This document shows positions 1 to 6,437 of a DNA stretch of 12,789 bases, piece after piece. Position numbers and translations under genes: made by a program. Every line of letters begins with the position of its first letter. Position 1 is the first letter of the stretch. Under the pieces are notes generated by a model. That model did not search any database, had not been told where the DNA came from, and saw only the letters and a list, made by a program, of their open reading frames with translations. This DNA is from Candidatus Doudnabacteria bacterium (lineage in GTDB: Bacteria; Patescibacteriota; Doudnabacteria; UBA920), in the NCBI GenBank assembly GCA_016788805.1, contig JAEUSE010000006.1, positions 1-12,789 of the forward strand, given 5' to 3'.

Positions 1-12
1 AGCTGGCTAAAT

Positions 13-77
13 CTCCAAAATCACATCTGCTACCCCTGTGCGAAGATTAACCTCGGGAAGCAACCTCGGGAAACCTC
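13..77. repeat. 65-bp dispersed direct repeat, copy A
   Basis: This stretch aligns without gaps to 1889-1953. Shared blocks include ACCCCTGTGCGA, then GAT, AACCTC, GGAAGC, CCTC and GGAAACCTC. Internally, CCTCGGGAA or a close variant recurs three times with steps of 13 and 10 bases. It lies upstream of the ATPase gene and its other copy lies about 0.5 kb after that gene. Nothing else is recognised in 78-165, where no convincing promoter or Shine-Dalgarno sequence was found. Confidence 0.75.
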
Positions 78-165
78 AGGGAACATTCATTGATGAGAGT
101 CGGCCAAATGTAAATGGGCAATATCGGTATTGAATCCTGGAATTGTCCATGTTACAATGCAAATT

Positions 166-1353
166 ATGTATATAGAACGATCACTTTCATCGGTAGTACT
201 TCAGGCTTCAAAGCAGTTTAAAGCTGTAACGATAACTGGCCCTCGACAATCCGGTAAAACGACATTGGCACGACACTTATTCCCGGGCTATGCGTATGTG
301 AGCCTAGAAAACCTAGATACGCGCATGCGTGCACTGAATGACCCTCGCGGTTTGCTGGCAGATTACCCAGCGGGAAGTATAATTGACGAAATACAGCGCG
401 CACCAGAGTTACTTTCGTATCTACAAACGGTTCTCGATAATTCACCGGAAACTGGCCAATATATCTTGACAGGATCGCAGAATCTAGTACTTTCGGAAGC
501 GGTGTCGCAGACACTCGTTGGGCGTACAAGCTTGCATACGTTACTCCCCTTGACGCTGCATGAAATTTGGCAGCATGATGTATCGAAAAGTATCGAAGAG
601 GTATTGTCACGCGGACAATATCCAGCACTTTACGGATCTAATGATAGTTCAACCATAAATTCTGCTCTTTTCTACGAATCATACGTCGCACTGTACTTAG
701 AGAGAGATCTACGCGATTTACGTCATATTACCGACCTTGCGCTGTTTCGGGATTTTATGGCGCTGGTTGCGGGGAGGGCTGGTCAGCAGGTAAATTATAC
801 TGAGCTTGCTGGTGTTTTAGGCCGTGACGCTACTACAATCAAAGCCTGGTATGCTCTGCTCGAGACTTCATATATTGTGTTTAAATTGCGGCCGTATAGC
901 GCTCGGCTTTCCAGACGATTAAGTAAGATGCCCAAGTATTACTTCTACGACACTGGCTTGCTCTGCCATTTGCTAGGCATACGTTCTGCAAGCGAGGCAG
1001 AGCAGCACTACGCGTGGGGCCAGATATTTGAAAACTTTGTGATAGCCGAAAAATTCAAGGAATCAACTAACATTGGAAAGCAACCCCGGTTCCATTTCTT
1101 GCGTGACAAGCGGGGTAATGAGGTAGACATGGTAGAGGAAATACCTCGTGGACTACGCCTTACCGAAATAAAAGCTGCGAGAACTTTTTCTAAAGATATG
1201 GTAAAAGGGCTGGATTCATATCAAGAGCTCGATAAGCAGTTTCCGCTGGAAAAGCAGCTAATTTATAGAGGTGAAGCAATGCAGTACAAAGACACGCTAG
1301 TCACCAATATGCAGACCACAAACCCACCTAGTACCCCTCCCCACCTACCCTGA
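166..1353 (+). CDS. AAA ATPase with C-terminal DUF4143 (nuclease-like) domain
   Basis: This is a 395-residue P-loop ATPase of the AAA_14/DUF4143 type, which is abundant in many bacteria and archaea but has no settled function. Counting from the ATG at 166, Walker A is GPRQSGKT (residues 25-32), Walker B is SIIDE (71-75), a sensor-like LTGSQ is at 101-105 and a conserved LVGR ends at 120. The C-terminal half carries DUF4143 hallmarks: GQIFENFV near 285-292, then GNEVDMV and LTEIK, which give an Asp321/Glu334/Lys336 arrangement of the PD-(D/E)XK kind. In-frame starts also exist at TTG 130 and ATG 157. I chose 166 because family members usually begin M-Y/I-x-R; none has a good Shine-Dalgarno. 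The last dozen residues are Thr/Pro-rich (NPPSTPPHLP) and look like read-through into intergenic DNA. It stands alone between dispersed repeats, which suggests an accessory gene. Confidence 0.9.
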   Translation: MYIERSLSSVVLQASKQFKAVTITGPRQSGKTTLARHLFPGYAYVSLENLDTRMRALNDPRGLLADYPAGSIIDEIQRAPELLSYLQTVLDNSPETGQYILTGSQNLVLSEAVSQTLVGRTSLHTLLPLTLHEIWQHDVSKSIEEVLSRGQYPALYGSNDSSTINSALFYESYVALYLERDLRDLRHITDLALFRDFMALVAGRAGQQVNYTELAGVLGRDATTIKAWYALLETSYIVFKLRPYSARLSRRLSKMPKYYFYDTGLLCHLLGIRSASEAEQHYAWGQIFENFVIAEKFKESTNIGKQPRFHFLRDKRGNEVDMVEEIPRGLRLTEIKAARTFSKDMVKGLDSYQELDKQFPLEKQLIYRGEAMQYKDTLVTNMQTTNPPSTPPHLP

Positions 1354-1390
1354 CGGGTCCTGCCACTCAGAAGTAGTGCCCAAGTGAAAC

Positions 1391-1431
1391 AGATTCTCTT
1401 AATTTGTGCGATAGCATAGATTAAAGGAATG
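1391..1431 (+). repeat. Hairpin-bearing direct repeat, copy C1
   Basis: Bases 1397-1417 are identical to 1817-1837, and similarity continues on both sides; the two copies are offset by exactly 420 bp. Read as plus-strand RNA, it folds into an 11-bp stem (1399-1409 with 1414-1424) closed by GATA, including two G-U wobbles. There is no T-run after it, so it is not a typical intrinsic terminator. It lies 38 bases after the ATPase stop codon. The preceding bases (AGA TTC TCT TAA) resemble the last codons of the 1592-1822 gene, so it may be a leftover gene end. Confidence 0.7.
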
Positions 1432-1451
1432 AGGAATGAGGAATGAGGAAT
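1426..1451. repeat. GGAATGA tandem repeat
   Basis: GGAATGA is present three times in tandem, followed by a partial GGAAT(T). It starts at the 3' edge of repeat C1. The equivalent position after C2 is G-rich but not tandem, so the array probably expanded by slippage in this copy only. Confidence 0.8.
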
Positions 1452-1490
1452 TTTGGGGGCTAGTTTTGGGTTTTAGGAGGACATTGTTTG

Positions 1491-1507
1491 ACTTATTGTA
1501 AATAAGT
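1491..1507. promoter_or_regulatory. Operator-like dyad next to the -35 box
   Basis: ACTTATT-GTA-AATAAGT is a perfect 7-bp inverted repeat with a 3-base spacer. It ends three bases before the -35 hexamer at 1511-1516. That position suits a transcription factor acting on the promoter, but no regulator gene is identifiable in the window, so the role is inferred. Confidence 0.45.
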
Positions 1508-1510
1508 GTA

Positions 1511-1539
1511 TTGACATAGCTTCACTGGCTCCCTATACT
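1511..1539 (+). promoter_or_regulatory. Near-consensus sigma-70 promoter
   Basis: TTGACA (1511-1516) and TATACT (1534-1539) are separated by exactly 17 bases. This is the best promoter match I found in the window. The expected start of transcription is around 1546, giving a leader of about 45 bases before the ATG at 1592. Confidence 0.75.
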
Positions 1540-1552
1540 TTTAGATACAGCG

Positions 1553-1579
1553 CCTCACCTTGGTTTCGACCCGGTGAGG
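1553..1579 (+). promoter_or_regulatory. 5' leader hairpin hiding the Shine-Dalgarno region
   Basis: CCTCACC (1553-1559) pairs with GGTGAGG (1573-1579). Inside it, GGT (1562-1564) pairs with ACC (1569-1571) around a TTCG loop. The 3' arm contains the only Shine-Dalgarno-like sequence (GAGG) ahead of the ATG at 1592, and a T-rich stretch (TCTTTATATTC) follows. It could act as a translation-blocking leader (thermometer or attenuator type) or as an early terminator. The pairing is visible in the sequence; the function is inferred. Confidence 0.5.
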
Positions 1580-1591
1580 TCTTTATATTCA

Positions 1592-1822
1592 ATGCTTCTG
1601 AAACGCAAATTATACGTGATTCGGGAATACTCGAAGCATTCGATAACACGAATTAATGACGCAATAAGCCAAATATATCACCATCCCCTAATCCCGTATG
1701 AAGAGGTCGTGCGCGTTTGGGTTCTTGCCATCTGTTCCTATTTTGAGGCAATGAATCTAGATAACGCCGCTCCACTCATCCGCCGCTTTCACAAGAAGTT
1801 CCCCCAAACCAAATTTTCTTAA
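1592..1822 (+). CDS. Small hypothetical protein, 76 aa
   Basis: I do not recognise this protein. The frame opens at GTG 1574, but that codon sits in the leader hairpin, so ATG 1592 is preferred. The product is basic at the N-terminus (MLLKRKLYVIREYSKH), followed by sequence likely to form helices with aromatic and aliphatic residues (VVRVWVLAICSYFEAM), and ends in a basic stretch (RRFHKKFPQTKFS). It has no signal peptide or clear membrane segment. Support for a real gene is the strong promoter 50-80 bases upstream with a dyad beside it. Against it are the weak, 12-base-spaced and apparently sequestered Shine-Dalgarno, and the lack of a known family. The stop codon lies inside repeat C2, so the gene end and the repeat were probably copied together. 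Confidence 0.5.
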   Translation: MLLKRKLYVIREYSKHSITRINDAISQIYHHPLIPYEEVVRVWVLAICSYFEAMNLDNAAPLIRRFHKKFPQTKFS

Positions 1823-1851
1823 TTTGTGCGATAGCATGGTTTAAGAGAATG
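1811..1851 (+). repeat. Hairpin-bearing direct repeat, copy C2
   Basis: Second copy of the element at 1391-1431. The RNA stem is kept despite substitutions. T-A becomes T-G at 1825/1838, a C-G pair is gained at 1818/1845, and one T-T mismatch appears at 1823/1840. It begins in the last codons of the 76-aa gene. Bases 1852-1888, between it and repeat B, hold nothing I recognise. Confidence 0.7.
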
Positions 1852-1888
1852 GGGGGTTGAGGGATAGGGTTCTATGCGCCGAATACAA

Positions 1889-1953
1889 ACCCAAAACCAC
1901 ATTCCCCACCCCTGTGCGAGGATAAACCTCAGGAAGCTTCCTCAGGAAACCTC
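1889..1953. repeat. 65-bp dispersed direct repeat, copy B
   Basis: Ungapped match to 13-77. It contains the perfect 12-base palindrome AGGAAGCTTCCT, which copy A lacks. It lies 35 bases after repeat C2 and just beyond the stop of the minus-strand gene at 1994-2293. Confidence 0.75.
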
Positions 1954-1993
1954 TCTAATCTGATCTTTTGTTCTGCTAAGGAAGAGGTGTTTG

Positions 1994-2293
1994 TTATTTT
2001 CTTTCTAAGAACCATCCCAGCACTCCGCCTATTTGATTATCTTGGCCTTGAGCGGCATGATCTGGTGTAGGCGGCACGACACCACTATCTATCTGCTCTT
2101 GGACAGTCCTATTGCTTGTCCGTTCGATAAAAAAATCAAGTAGCCCCGGTTTTCTAGTGCCTGGGGGATTGCTAGGTTCGGCCGGACAGCCATAACCTTC
2201 GCCACGTCCATCCGGATCAATACTTCCATTTAGTACACCTTGACCGTAGGCGCTCCTATCCCAATCTGGAACACTTTCTCTAAATATACCCAT
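1994..2293 (-). CDS. Small hypothetical protein, 99 aa, with duplicated FxER motif
   Basis: I do not recognise this protein. The ATG start at 2293-2291 is chosen because AAAGAGG lies seven bases upstream (2301-2307); the frame itself opens one codon earlier at a TTG. The sequence is Gly/Pro/Asp-rich and probably largely disordered, with no signal peptide or membrane segment. A short hydrophobic-charged motif occurs twice, LLDFFIER in the middle and VLGWFLER at the extreme C-terminus, separated by a polar linker. Such paired motifs could be docking sites, but that is a guess. A TTGACA-containing promoter faces this gene, and a small plus-strand gene diverges from the same spacer. The good ribosome-binding site makes a real gene likely. 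Confidence 0.6.
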   Translation of the reverse strand: MGIFRESVPDWDRSAYGQGVLNGSIDPDGRGEGYGCPAEPSNPPGTRKPGLLDFFIERTSNRTVQEQIDSGVVPPTPDHAAQGQDNQIGGVLGWFLERK

Positions 2294-2322
2294 CAATATA
2301 CCTCTTTTTACTACTCAAAACT

Positions 2323-2351
2323 ATTGTTTCACCATTGACCACTATTGTCAA
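2323..2351 (-). promoter_or_regulatory. Candidate promoter of the 99-aa gene
   Basis: On the minus strand, a consensus TTGACA (2351-2346) is followed after 17 bases by AACAAT (2328-2323), a 4-of-6 match to the -10 box. A strong Shine-Dalgarno (AAAGAGG, 2307-2301) and the ATG follow downstream. The -35 overlaps the first codons of the divergent gene at 2345, so the two may influence each other. Confidence 0.45.
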
Positions 2352-2572
2352 ATATTGCGAATAATCGGAGTACATTGTTAGCCGTGCGATCATCTTACCT
2401 TAGCGCAATCAAGTCATGGTCGAAGAAATCATACGGAAATTTGCCAACAACATTTGATACCGCGCCCCTTTCTGAAAAAGCTATCGCCGCATGCTACACA
2501 GCAGCCCTGGCAAAAATAGGCCTAGCCCCCACCGAAGTAGACACTGTGTTCCTAAACATCCAATCCAAATAA
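2345..2572 (+). CDS. Small hypothetical protein, up to 75 aa
   Basis: I do not recognise this protein. The longest frame starts at TTG 2345. A second TTG (codon 11 of that frame) has GGAG four bases before it and a GTG follows shortly after, so the true start is uncertain. The product looks mostly helical and Ala/Ser-rich, with a basic segment (SAIKSWSKKSYG) and a C-terminal half containing ALAKIGLAPTEVDTVFL. No membrane segment or signal is visible. It ends 23 bases before the convergent wzx stop, and it diverges from the 99-aa gene across a spacer of about 50 bases. The divergent pair could be functionally linked, but I see no toxin-antitoxin or regulator signature in either. Confidence 0.4.
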   Translation: MSNIANNRSTLLAVRSSYLSAIKSWSKKSYGNLPTTFDTAPLSEKAIAACYTAALAKIGLAPTEVDTVFLNIQSK

Positions 2573-2595
2573 TCCAGGTCTTAGCTAGTTCAACA

Positions 2596-4155
2596 CTAAG
2601 CAGCCTTCAGGCGTAGTTTATGCTTGTATGTAAGCAGTCGTTTGAAGATTTTTTGTGCCAATTGCTTGAAATACTTGTATTCGGTGCTATTACGGTATAT
2701 CAGCCATAAGAGTACATTAGGTACCACGATTGCTATGGCAAAGCGTGCGCCAAATTGTAGCCATGCATCGTGTATGGTAACTATTCGCGACAGCCAGAAT
2801 GTGGCTACACCAACTAGAAAAGCAACACTCGTATACCTAGCCAGTTCCCTAAAATAGTCACCATACGTTTTCTTGAAAAGTCGCGTATATACAAAGTGGG
2901 GGTAGCTGTACAGGTGCAATGCTAGGCTGCTGCATAGCGTGCCCAAAAACACCCCAGCAAGCCCAAAGAAGTGCAGCAAGAGTATAGACATGCCGATGTT
3001 TACCACAGACTCTATGAGCGGTACAAAGCGATCTTCATAAAATATCCCTGCCGCTTCTTTGTAAGAATTTATGGCCGCACGGAACATAGTGCTATACAGG
3101 TTTGCAGCCAGCGCCACAAGCACCCCCGTCGATAAGATAAAGCTGCCGCCAAGCCATATGCGTACAAAGCTATCCATAACCACCAAAAACCCAGTCGCGC
3201 TGAACGTTGCCAGCCAAAAATTTGCAAACCGCATCTTGCGGTACACCTCATACGACTTCCTAGCATCGCTAGTAATCAGCAAATTCCCCACGCTAGCCGT
3301 AAGCGCACTAAACGCCTGCCCTACAATGGTAGTTATGGCCGTAAAAACCAGATAGTAGTTACTATACAAACCAACCGTTTTTACTCCCAAGAAAATAGAA
3401 ATGACTATGTTGTCTGTACCGAATATAAAGAACGTACCAATCTTGTGGAAGAAAAGCCCGCGTATTTTCTGAAAGATATCTTTGCGTGTCTCGTCATCGA
3501 GCCGAGCCGCATGCTTCTCGCGTATGTAGGGGTAAAGCCGAACCGTAACCATATTTATAGCCATATTCTCAACCAACCTCATGCCGATTTTTATCACCAA
3601 AAATGCAATATAATTGTGCGTCTTTATAAGAAAGATAATCTGAAGCACGTTTAGTACCACCAGCGCACCAATGTGCACGATGTTTACGAGGTAGCTTTTC
3701 TGGCTAGCAAAGAGTAGTGAACGCTTGTACGTGAGCAGATACGAAGCAACTATATCTATAACGAATAGCGAAAAAATAAGGTAGATACTCTCATGTATGT
3801 GCACCTTACCAACAATAAGATGTAATAATGGTGTAAGTAGTAACCCAAGTGTAATAACAATACCCGCAATTGCCCTGTATGCCACACGGTAAAACCCTAG
3901 CAAGGACCGTACTTTTTCCGAATCGTTATGCGCGAGTGGTTTGTATAGGTGGTATACAATTGCATTCCCTAACCCCAACTCTACCATCCCGAACATGGTC
4001 ATTATGTTAGTAAACAGACCATTAATGCCGAGATACTCTGTACCTTTAACGTCTAGAAATACCTTTTGAACCACTAGCCCAACTCCTACTGTTGCAATGC
4101 TTGCTCCGACAGATGCAAGAAAGTTGCGAACTGAGCTATGTGTTCTATGCTGCAA
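2596..4155 (-). CDS. wzx: Wzx-like polysaccharide flippase (MOP/PST family)
   Basis: This multi-pass membrane protein of 519 residues has roughly 12-14 hydrophobic segments and belongs to the polysaccharide transporter branch of the MOP superfamily. Its expected job is to flip undecaprenyl-diphosphate-linked repeat units to the outer face of the membrane. The N-terminal helix region (residues 8-30) leads into FLDVKGTEYLGINGLFTNI, the kind of helix-1/helix-2 loop seen in Wzx proteins. A central FGTDNIVISIFLG segment is also typical. Length fits the family (400-520). The start is TTG at 4155: AAGGA lies eight bases upstream and no ATG is close by. The start overlaps the end of the preceding glycosyltransferase by 11 bases, indicating translational coupling. 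It is the last gene of the operon. I found no clear intrinsic terminator in the 23 bases after its stop, where a convergent gene ends. Confidence 0.85.
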   Translation of the reverse strand: MQHRTHSSVRNFLASVGASIATVGVGLVVQKVFLDVKGTEYLGINGLFTNIMTMFGMVELGLGNAIVYHLYKPLAHNDSEKVRSLLGFYRVAYRAIAGIVITLGLLLTPLLHLIVGKVHIHESIYLIFSLFVIDIVASYLLTYKRSLLFASQKSYLVNIVHIGALVVLNVLQIIFLIKTHNYIAFLVIKIGMRLVENMAINMVTVRLYPYIREKHAARLDDETRKDIFQKIRGLFFHKIGTFFIFGTDNIVISIFLGVKTVGLYSNYYLVFTAITTIVGQAFSALTASVGNLLITSDARKSYEVYRKMRFANFWLATFSATGFLVVMDSFVRIWLGGSFILSTGVLVALAANLYSTMFRAAINSYKEAAGIFYEDRFVPLIESVVNIGMSILLLHFFGLAGVFLGTLCSSLALHLYSYPHFVYTRLFKKTYGDYFRELARYTSVAFLVGVATFWLSRIVTIHDAWLQFGARFAIAIVVPNVLLWLIYRNSTEYKYFKQLAQKIFKRLLTYKHKLRLKAA

Positions 4156-5233
4156 ACTTATAATCCTTAACTTTTCTTAACCTAACTACGAACATTCTAA
4201 GCTTAAGCCAAAATAATAATCCGATAGGGCTGTCGTTGATTAGGCAGGTTACGCTATACCGTAAATATGGTTGCAAACTAGAAAGGTCAGCTTCTTTTAC
4301 TAGCATATGAATGCCCTCTAATTGCATGACCGATTGCATGTATACTTTTATATCTTTCAGTTTAAGACTTGATTGGCTTAAGAGAGCTACGTTTAATGGT
4401 CGTGAAGCAATTAATGAGAGATGAATCGCTCTTACTTTTCCTATATCTACCAAAGTGTTTAGAGAGCTGCCAGATATCTTAGCTGCAATTAAATTACTGG
4501 CAGATAAAGTTGAACTCGCATTATCTAGTAGCTTTGATATACTCCTACTTGCACTGTTTGCATTTTGGACATAATGGTAAAGCGGTAAAGAAGATATAAA
4601 TATTTGATCTGCAGCAGATAAGACATCTATGTAGAAAAGAACATCTTCCATCATTGATACTTCTGTCGGGAAAAGGATGTTATTATTTCGAATTAAATCT
4701 GCCCGTACCATTAAGAGAAAGCAATAGCAGTTATCTTTTGCTAGCAATAGATCATTGATAAGTGATGGTATTTTATTCTTACTGTACATACCAGTGCTTA
4801 GTCCTTGCCGTGCAATTAAGCTCTGTTTTATGCTGTCTACGAAGTAGTGAACTCTTATACAGTCTGCGCTGTTGTTCTTCATCATGCTGACCATTTTTGT
4901 CAATGCATCTTTTTCAATCCAGTCATCGGCGTCAAGAAAATTTATATATTTACCTTTCGCTTTGCTTATACCAGTATTACGCGCACTTGAAACCCCGTTA
5001 TTTTCAGTATAGACAACACTGATGCGGTTATCCCTTCTTGCATATTTTTTGCATATTGCTGCAGACCCATCAGTTGACCCGTCATCTATTAAAATGATCT
5101 CAGTATTTATATACGTTTGACTTATAATGCTGTTCAAGCACTTTTCTAAATACCTAGCCGAGTTGTATATGGGTACTATAATGCTAACAAGCTCGTTATC
5201 TGATTGGATGCTGCGCAAAATTGGTTGCTCCAT
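4145..5233 (-). CDS. Family 2 glycosyltransferase
   Basis: GT-A-fold, inverting glycosyltransferase of family GT2, 362 residues. The first half is classical: VSIIVPIYNSARYLEKCLNS near residue 16, IDDGSTDGS at 49-57, ENNGVSSARNTGI near 77, and the metal-binding DADD at 101-104. MMEDVLF (Glu196-Asp197) fits the catalytic-base position. The C-terminal part is variable and probably sets acceptor specificity, so the transferred sugar cannot be read from sequence. It would act on the cytoplasmic face on a lipid-linked intermediate. Its start overlaps the polymerase gene by 38 bases. ATG 5233 has no good Shine-Dalgarno, whereas TTG 5218 (codon 6) has GGAG nine bases upstream and is a credible alternative. 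The gene is AT-rich compared with wzx and with the operon's promoter-proximal genes. Confidence 0.9.
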   Translation of the reverse strand: MEQPILRSIQSDNELVSIIVPIYNSARYLEKCLNSIISQTYINTEIILIDDGSTDGSAAICKKYARRDNRISVVYTENNGVSSARNTGISKAKGKYINFLDADDWIEKDALTKMVSMMKNNSADCIRVHYFVDSIKQSLIARQGLSTGMYSKNKIPSLINDLLLAKDNCYCFLLMVRADLIRNNNILFPTEVSMMEDVLFYIDVLSAADQIFISSLPLYHYVQNANSASRSISKLLDNASSTLSASNLIAAKISGSSLNTLVDIGKVRAIHLSLIASRPLNVALLSQSSLKLKDIKVYMQSVMQLEGIHMLVKEADLSSLQPYLRYSVTCLINDSPIGLLFWLKLRMFVVRLRKVKDYKFAA

Positions 5234-6437
5234 TACGTATGTATAACGGTGTAATATATATAAATATTGTAATTACTGCACTTGTAGGAGATATTTTAAA
5301 CGGTATTGCAGTTTCAATAAGGCTATATAAAAAGTATGCTATAAAAAGTGCATAAAAAAATCTCTTCTCATTCCGATAGCTATGGGGTAGCCTGACGGAG
5401 GTATGAAGTATGGCTGCGATTAATAAGCAATATAATACAATCATAAGCCATCCTCCAGTTACAAGCATATCTACATAACTATTATGAACACTTGAAACAT
5501 TGAATTCATCTTTCAGCAATGGTCTTATTTTTTCACCAGTGCCAAACAACTCATTGCCTGTATAAAAATAATTAAGGCCATAAGATTGTATGGCACTCCT
5601 ATGCGTTGTACCGCTTTCAGCACGTATAAGATTTTCACTCAAGAATGTTGTTCCAAATACCAAACATAGTGTTGCTACAAGAACTATCATGGTTGCTAAG
5701 AATTTAGTAAATGCTACAAATCCTTTTTGTATGCTGTATATGAATGCAAAAATTAAGATTATACCAATGGCACCTCTGGAGAGCGTGAGAAAAATGTTAA
5801 CAGAAAGAAATGCGGCAATGATATTTGCAGTGCAGTTTTTTAATCTCTTTGCTGCTTTAAGATAAAATGTAGCTATGATACCGAATGCTAGTACCAAGCC
5901 ATACGCGTTCCGGTTTTCAAAGAATGACTGAAGTTCGTACGTGTACAGCCCCGTACTAGATGTAAAGCTTAATATGCGATCAAAGTTCATGCCAAAATTG
6001 TAGACCCCTGCAAAAACAACAAAATAAACGTATAACCGCATGAAGTCGGCGAAATTCCTTTGGCTTATTCCGGCGCCCCCCAATAATGAGTAAAAAATAA
6101 ACATCAGTAAGACTGGATAGAATTCATTAAATGCGAATTTGGCACCAACACCTACGGATGCTGTACTTAATAATAATTGTAATGTAACCAATTTTGATAA
6201 AAATACGAGGGCTGCAATTATTAGCATTCGTGAGGGTGAAGGCCGGAGCTTGTGAGAAATGTGAAGGCTCATCAATACTAGCAAGAAAAGTGAAAATAAC
6301 TGCCATACAAAGTAGAACCCCGGGTATTCAGCCGATGATAGACCAAAAATATTTGGAATCGTATATATTACAGTATAAGTAAGAAGCAGCTTAACTGTAT
6401 TGCGGCCAGAGTAATACAGTTTAATTCTTTGAAGCAT
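5196..6437 (-). CDS. wzy: Wzy-like polysaccharide polymerase (O-antigen ligase/polymerase family)
   Basis: This 413-residue integral membrane protein has about ten hydrophobic segments. The best family clues are FFENRNAYG (172-180), TLSRGA (218-223), an external loop with Arg280 in HRSAIQSYG, and VHNSYVDMLVTGG (317-329). Together these match the Wzy_C/O-antigen ligase pattern of an SRG-type motif plus HNSYL-type motif. Between flippase and glycosyltransferase genes, the natural role is polymerising flipped repeat units. Ligase function is less likely because no lipid A core genes are near. The ATG at 6437 overlaps the GT4 gene by 17 bases, with AGG nine bases upstream. Composition is strongly AT-rich: one sampled 60-base line at the 3' end (5221-5280) has 17 G/C. 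Sequence similarity in this family is always low, so the exact assignment rests partly on context. Confidence 0.8.
   Translation of the reverse strand: MLQRIKLYYSGRNTVKLLLTYTVIYTIPNIFGLSSAEYPGFYFVWQLFSLFLLVLMSLHISHKLRPSPSRMLIIAALVFLSKLVTLQLLLSTASVGVGAKFAFNEFYPVLLMFIFYSLLGGAGISQRNFADFMRLYVYFVVFAGVYNFGMNFDRILSFTSSTGLYTYELQSFFENRNAYGLVLAFGIIATFYLKAAKRLKNCTANIIAAFLSVNIFLTLSRGAIGIILIFAFIYSIQKGFVAFTKFLATMIVLVATLCLVFGTTFLSENLIRAESGTTHRSAIQSYGLNYFYTGNELFGTGEKIRPLLKDEFNVSSVHNSYVDMLVTGGWLMIVLYCLLIAAILHTSVRLPHSYRNEKRFFYALFIAYFLYSLIETAIPFKISPTSAVITIFIYITPLYIRNGATNFAQHPIR

Noticed and set aside
218..628. 136-codon minus-strand frame inside the ATPase gene
   Set aside because: Antisense to well-conserved ATPase motifs, with no family resemblance or ribosome-binding site.
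1426..1451. GGAATGA array as a CRISPR-like array
   Set aside because: The units are seven bases, directly adjacent and without spacers; it is a simple tandem repeat.
1553..1585. tRNA-like fragment around GGTTTCGACC
   Set aside because: It resembles a T-arm, but no acceptor, D or anticodon arms fit around it; the hairpin is explained better as a leader structure.
1463..1897. 11-bp inverted repeat GTTTTGGGTTT (1463-1473) and AAACCCAAAAC (1887-1897) as element ends
   Set aside because: Homopolymer-rich sequence, no target-site duplication, and no transposase between the copies; probably chance or part of the repeat families.
2573..2600. CTTAG...CTAAG inverted repeat between convergent gene ends as terminator
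   Set aside because: Only five base pairs, a long loop and no T-run on either strand.
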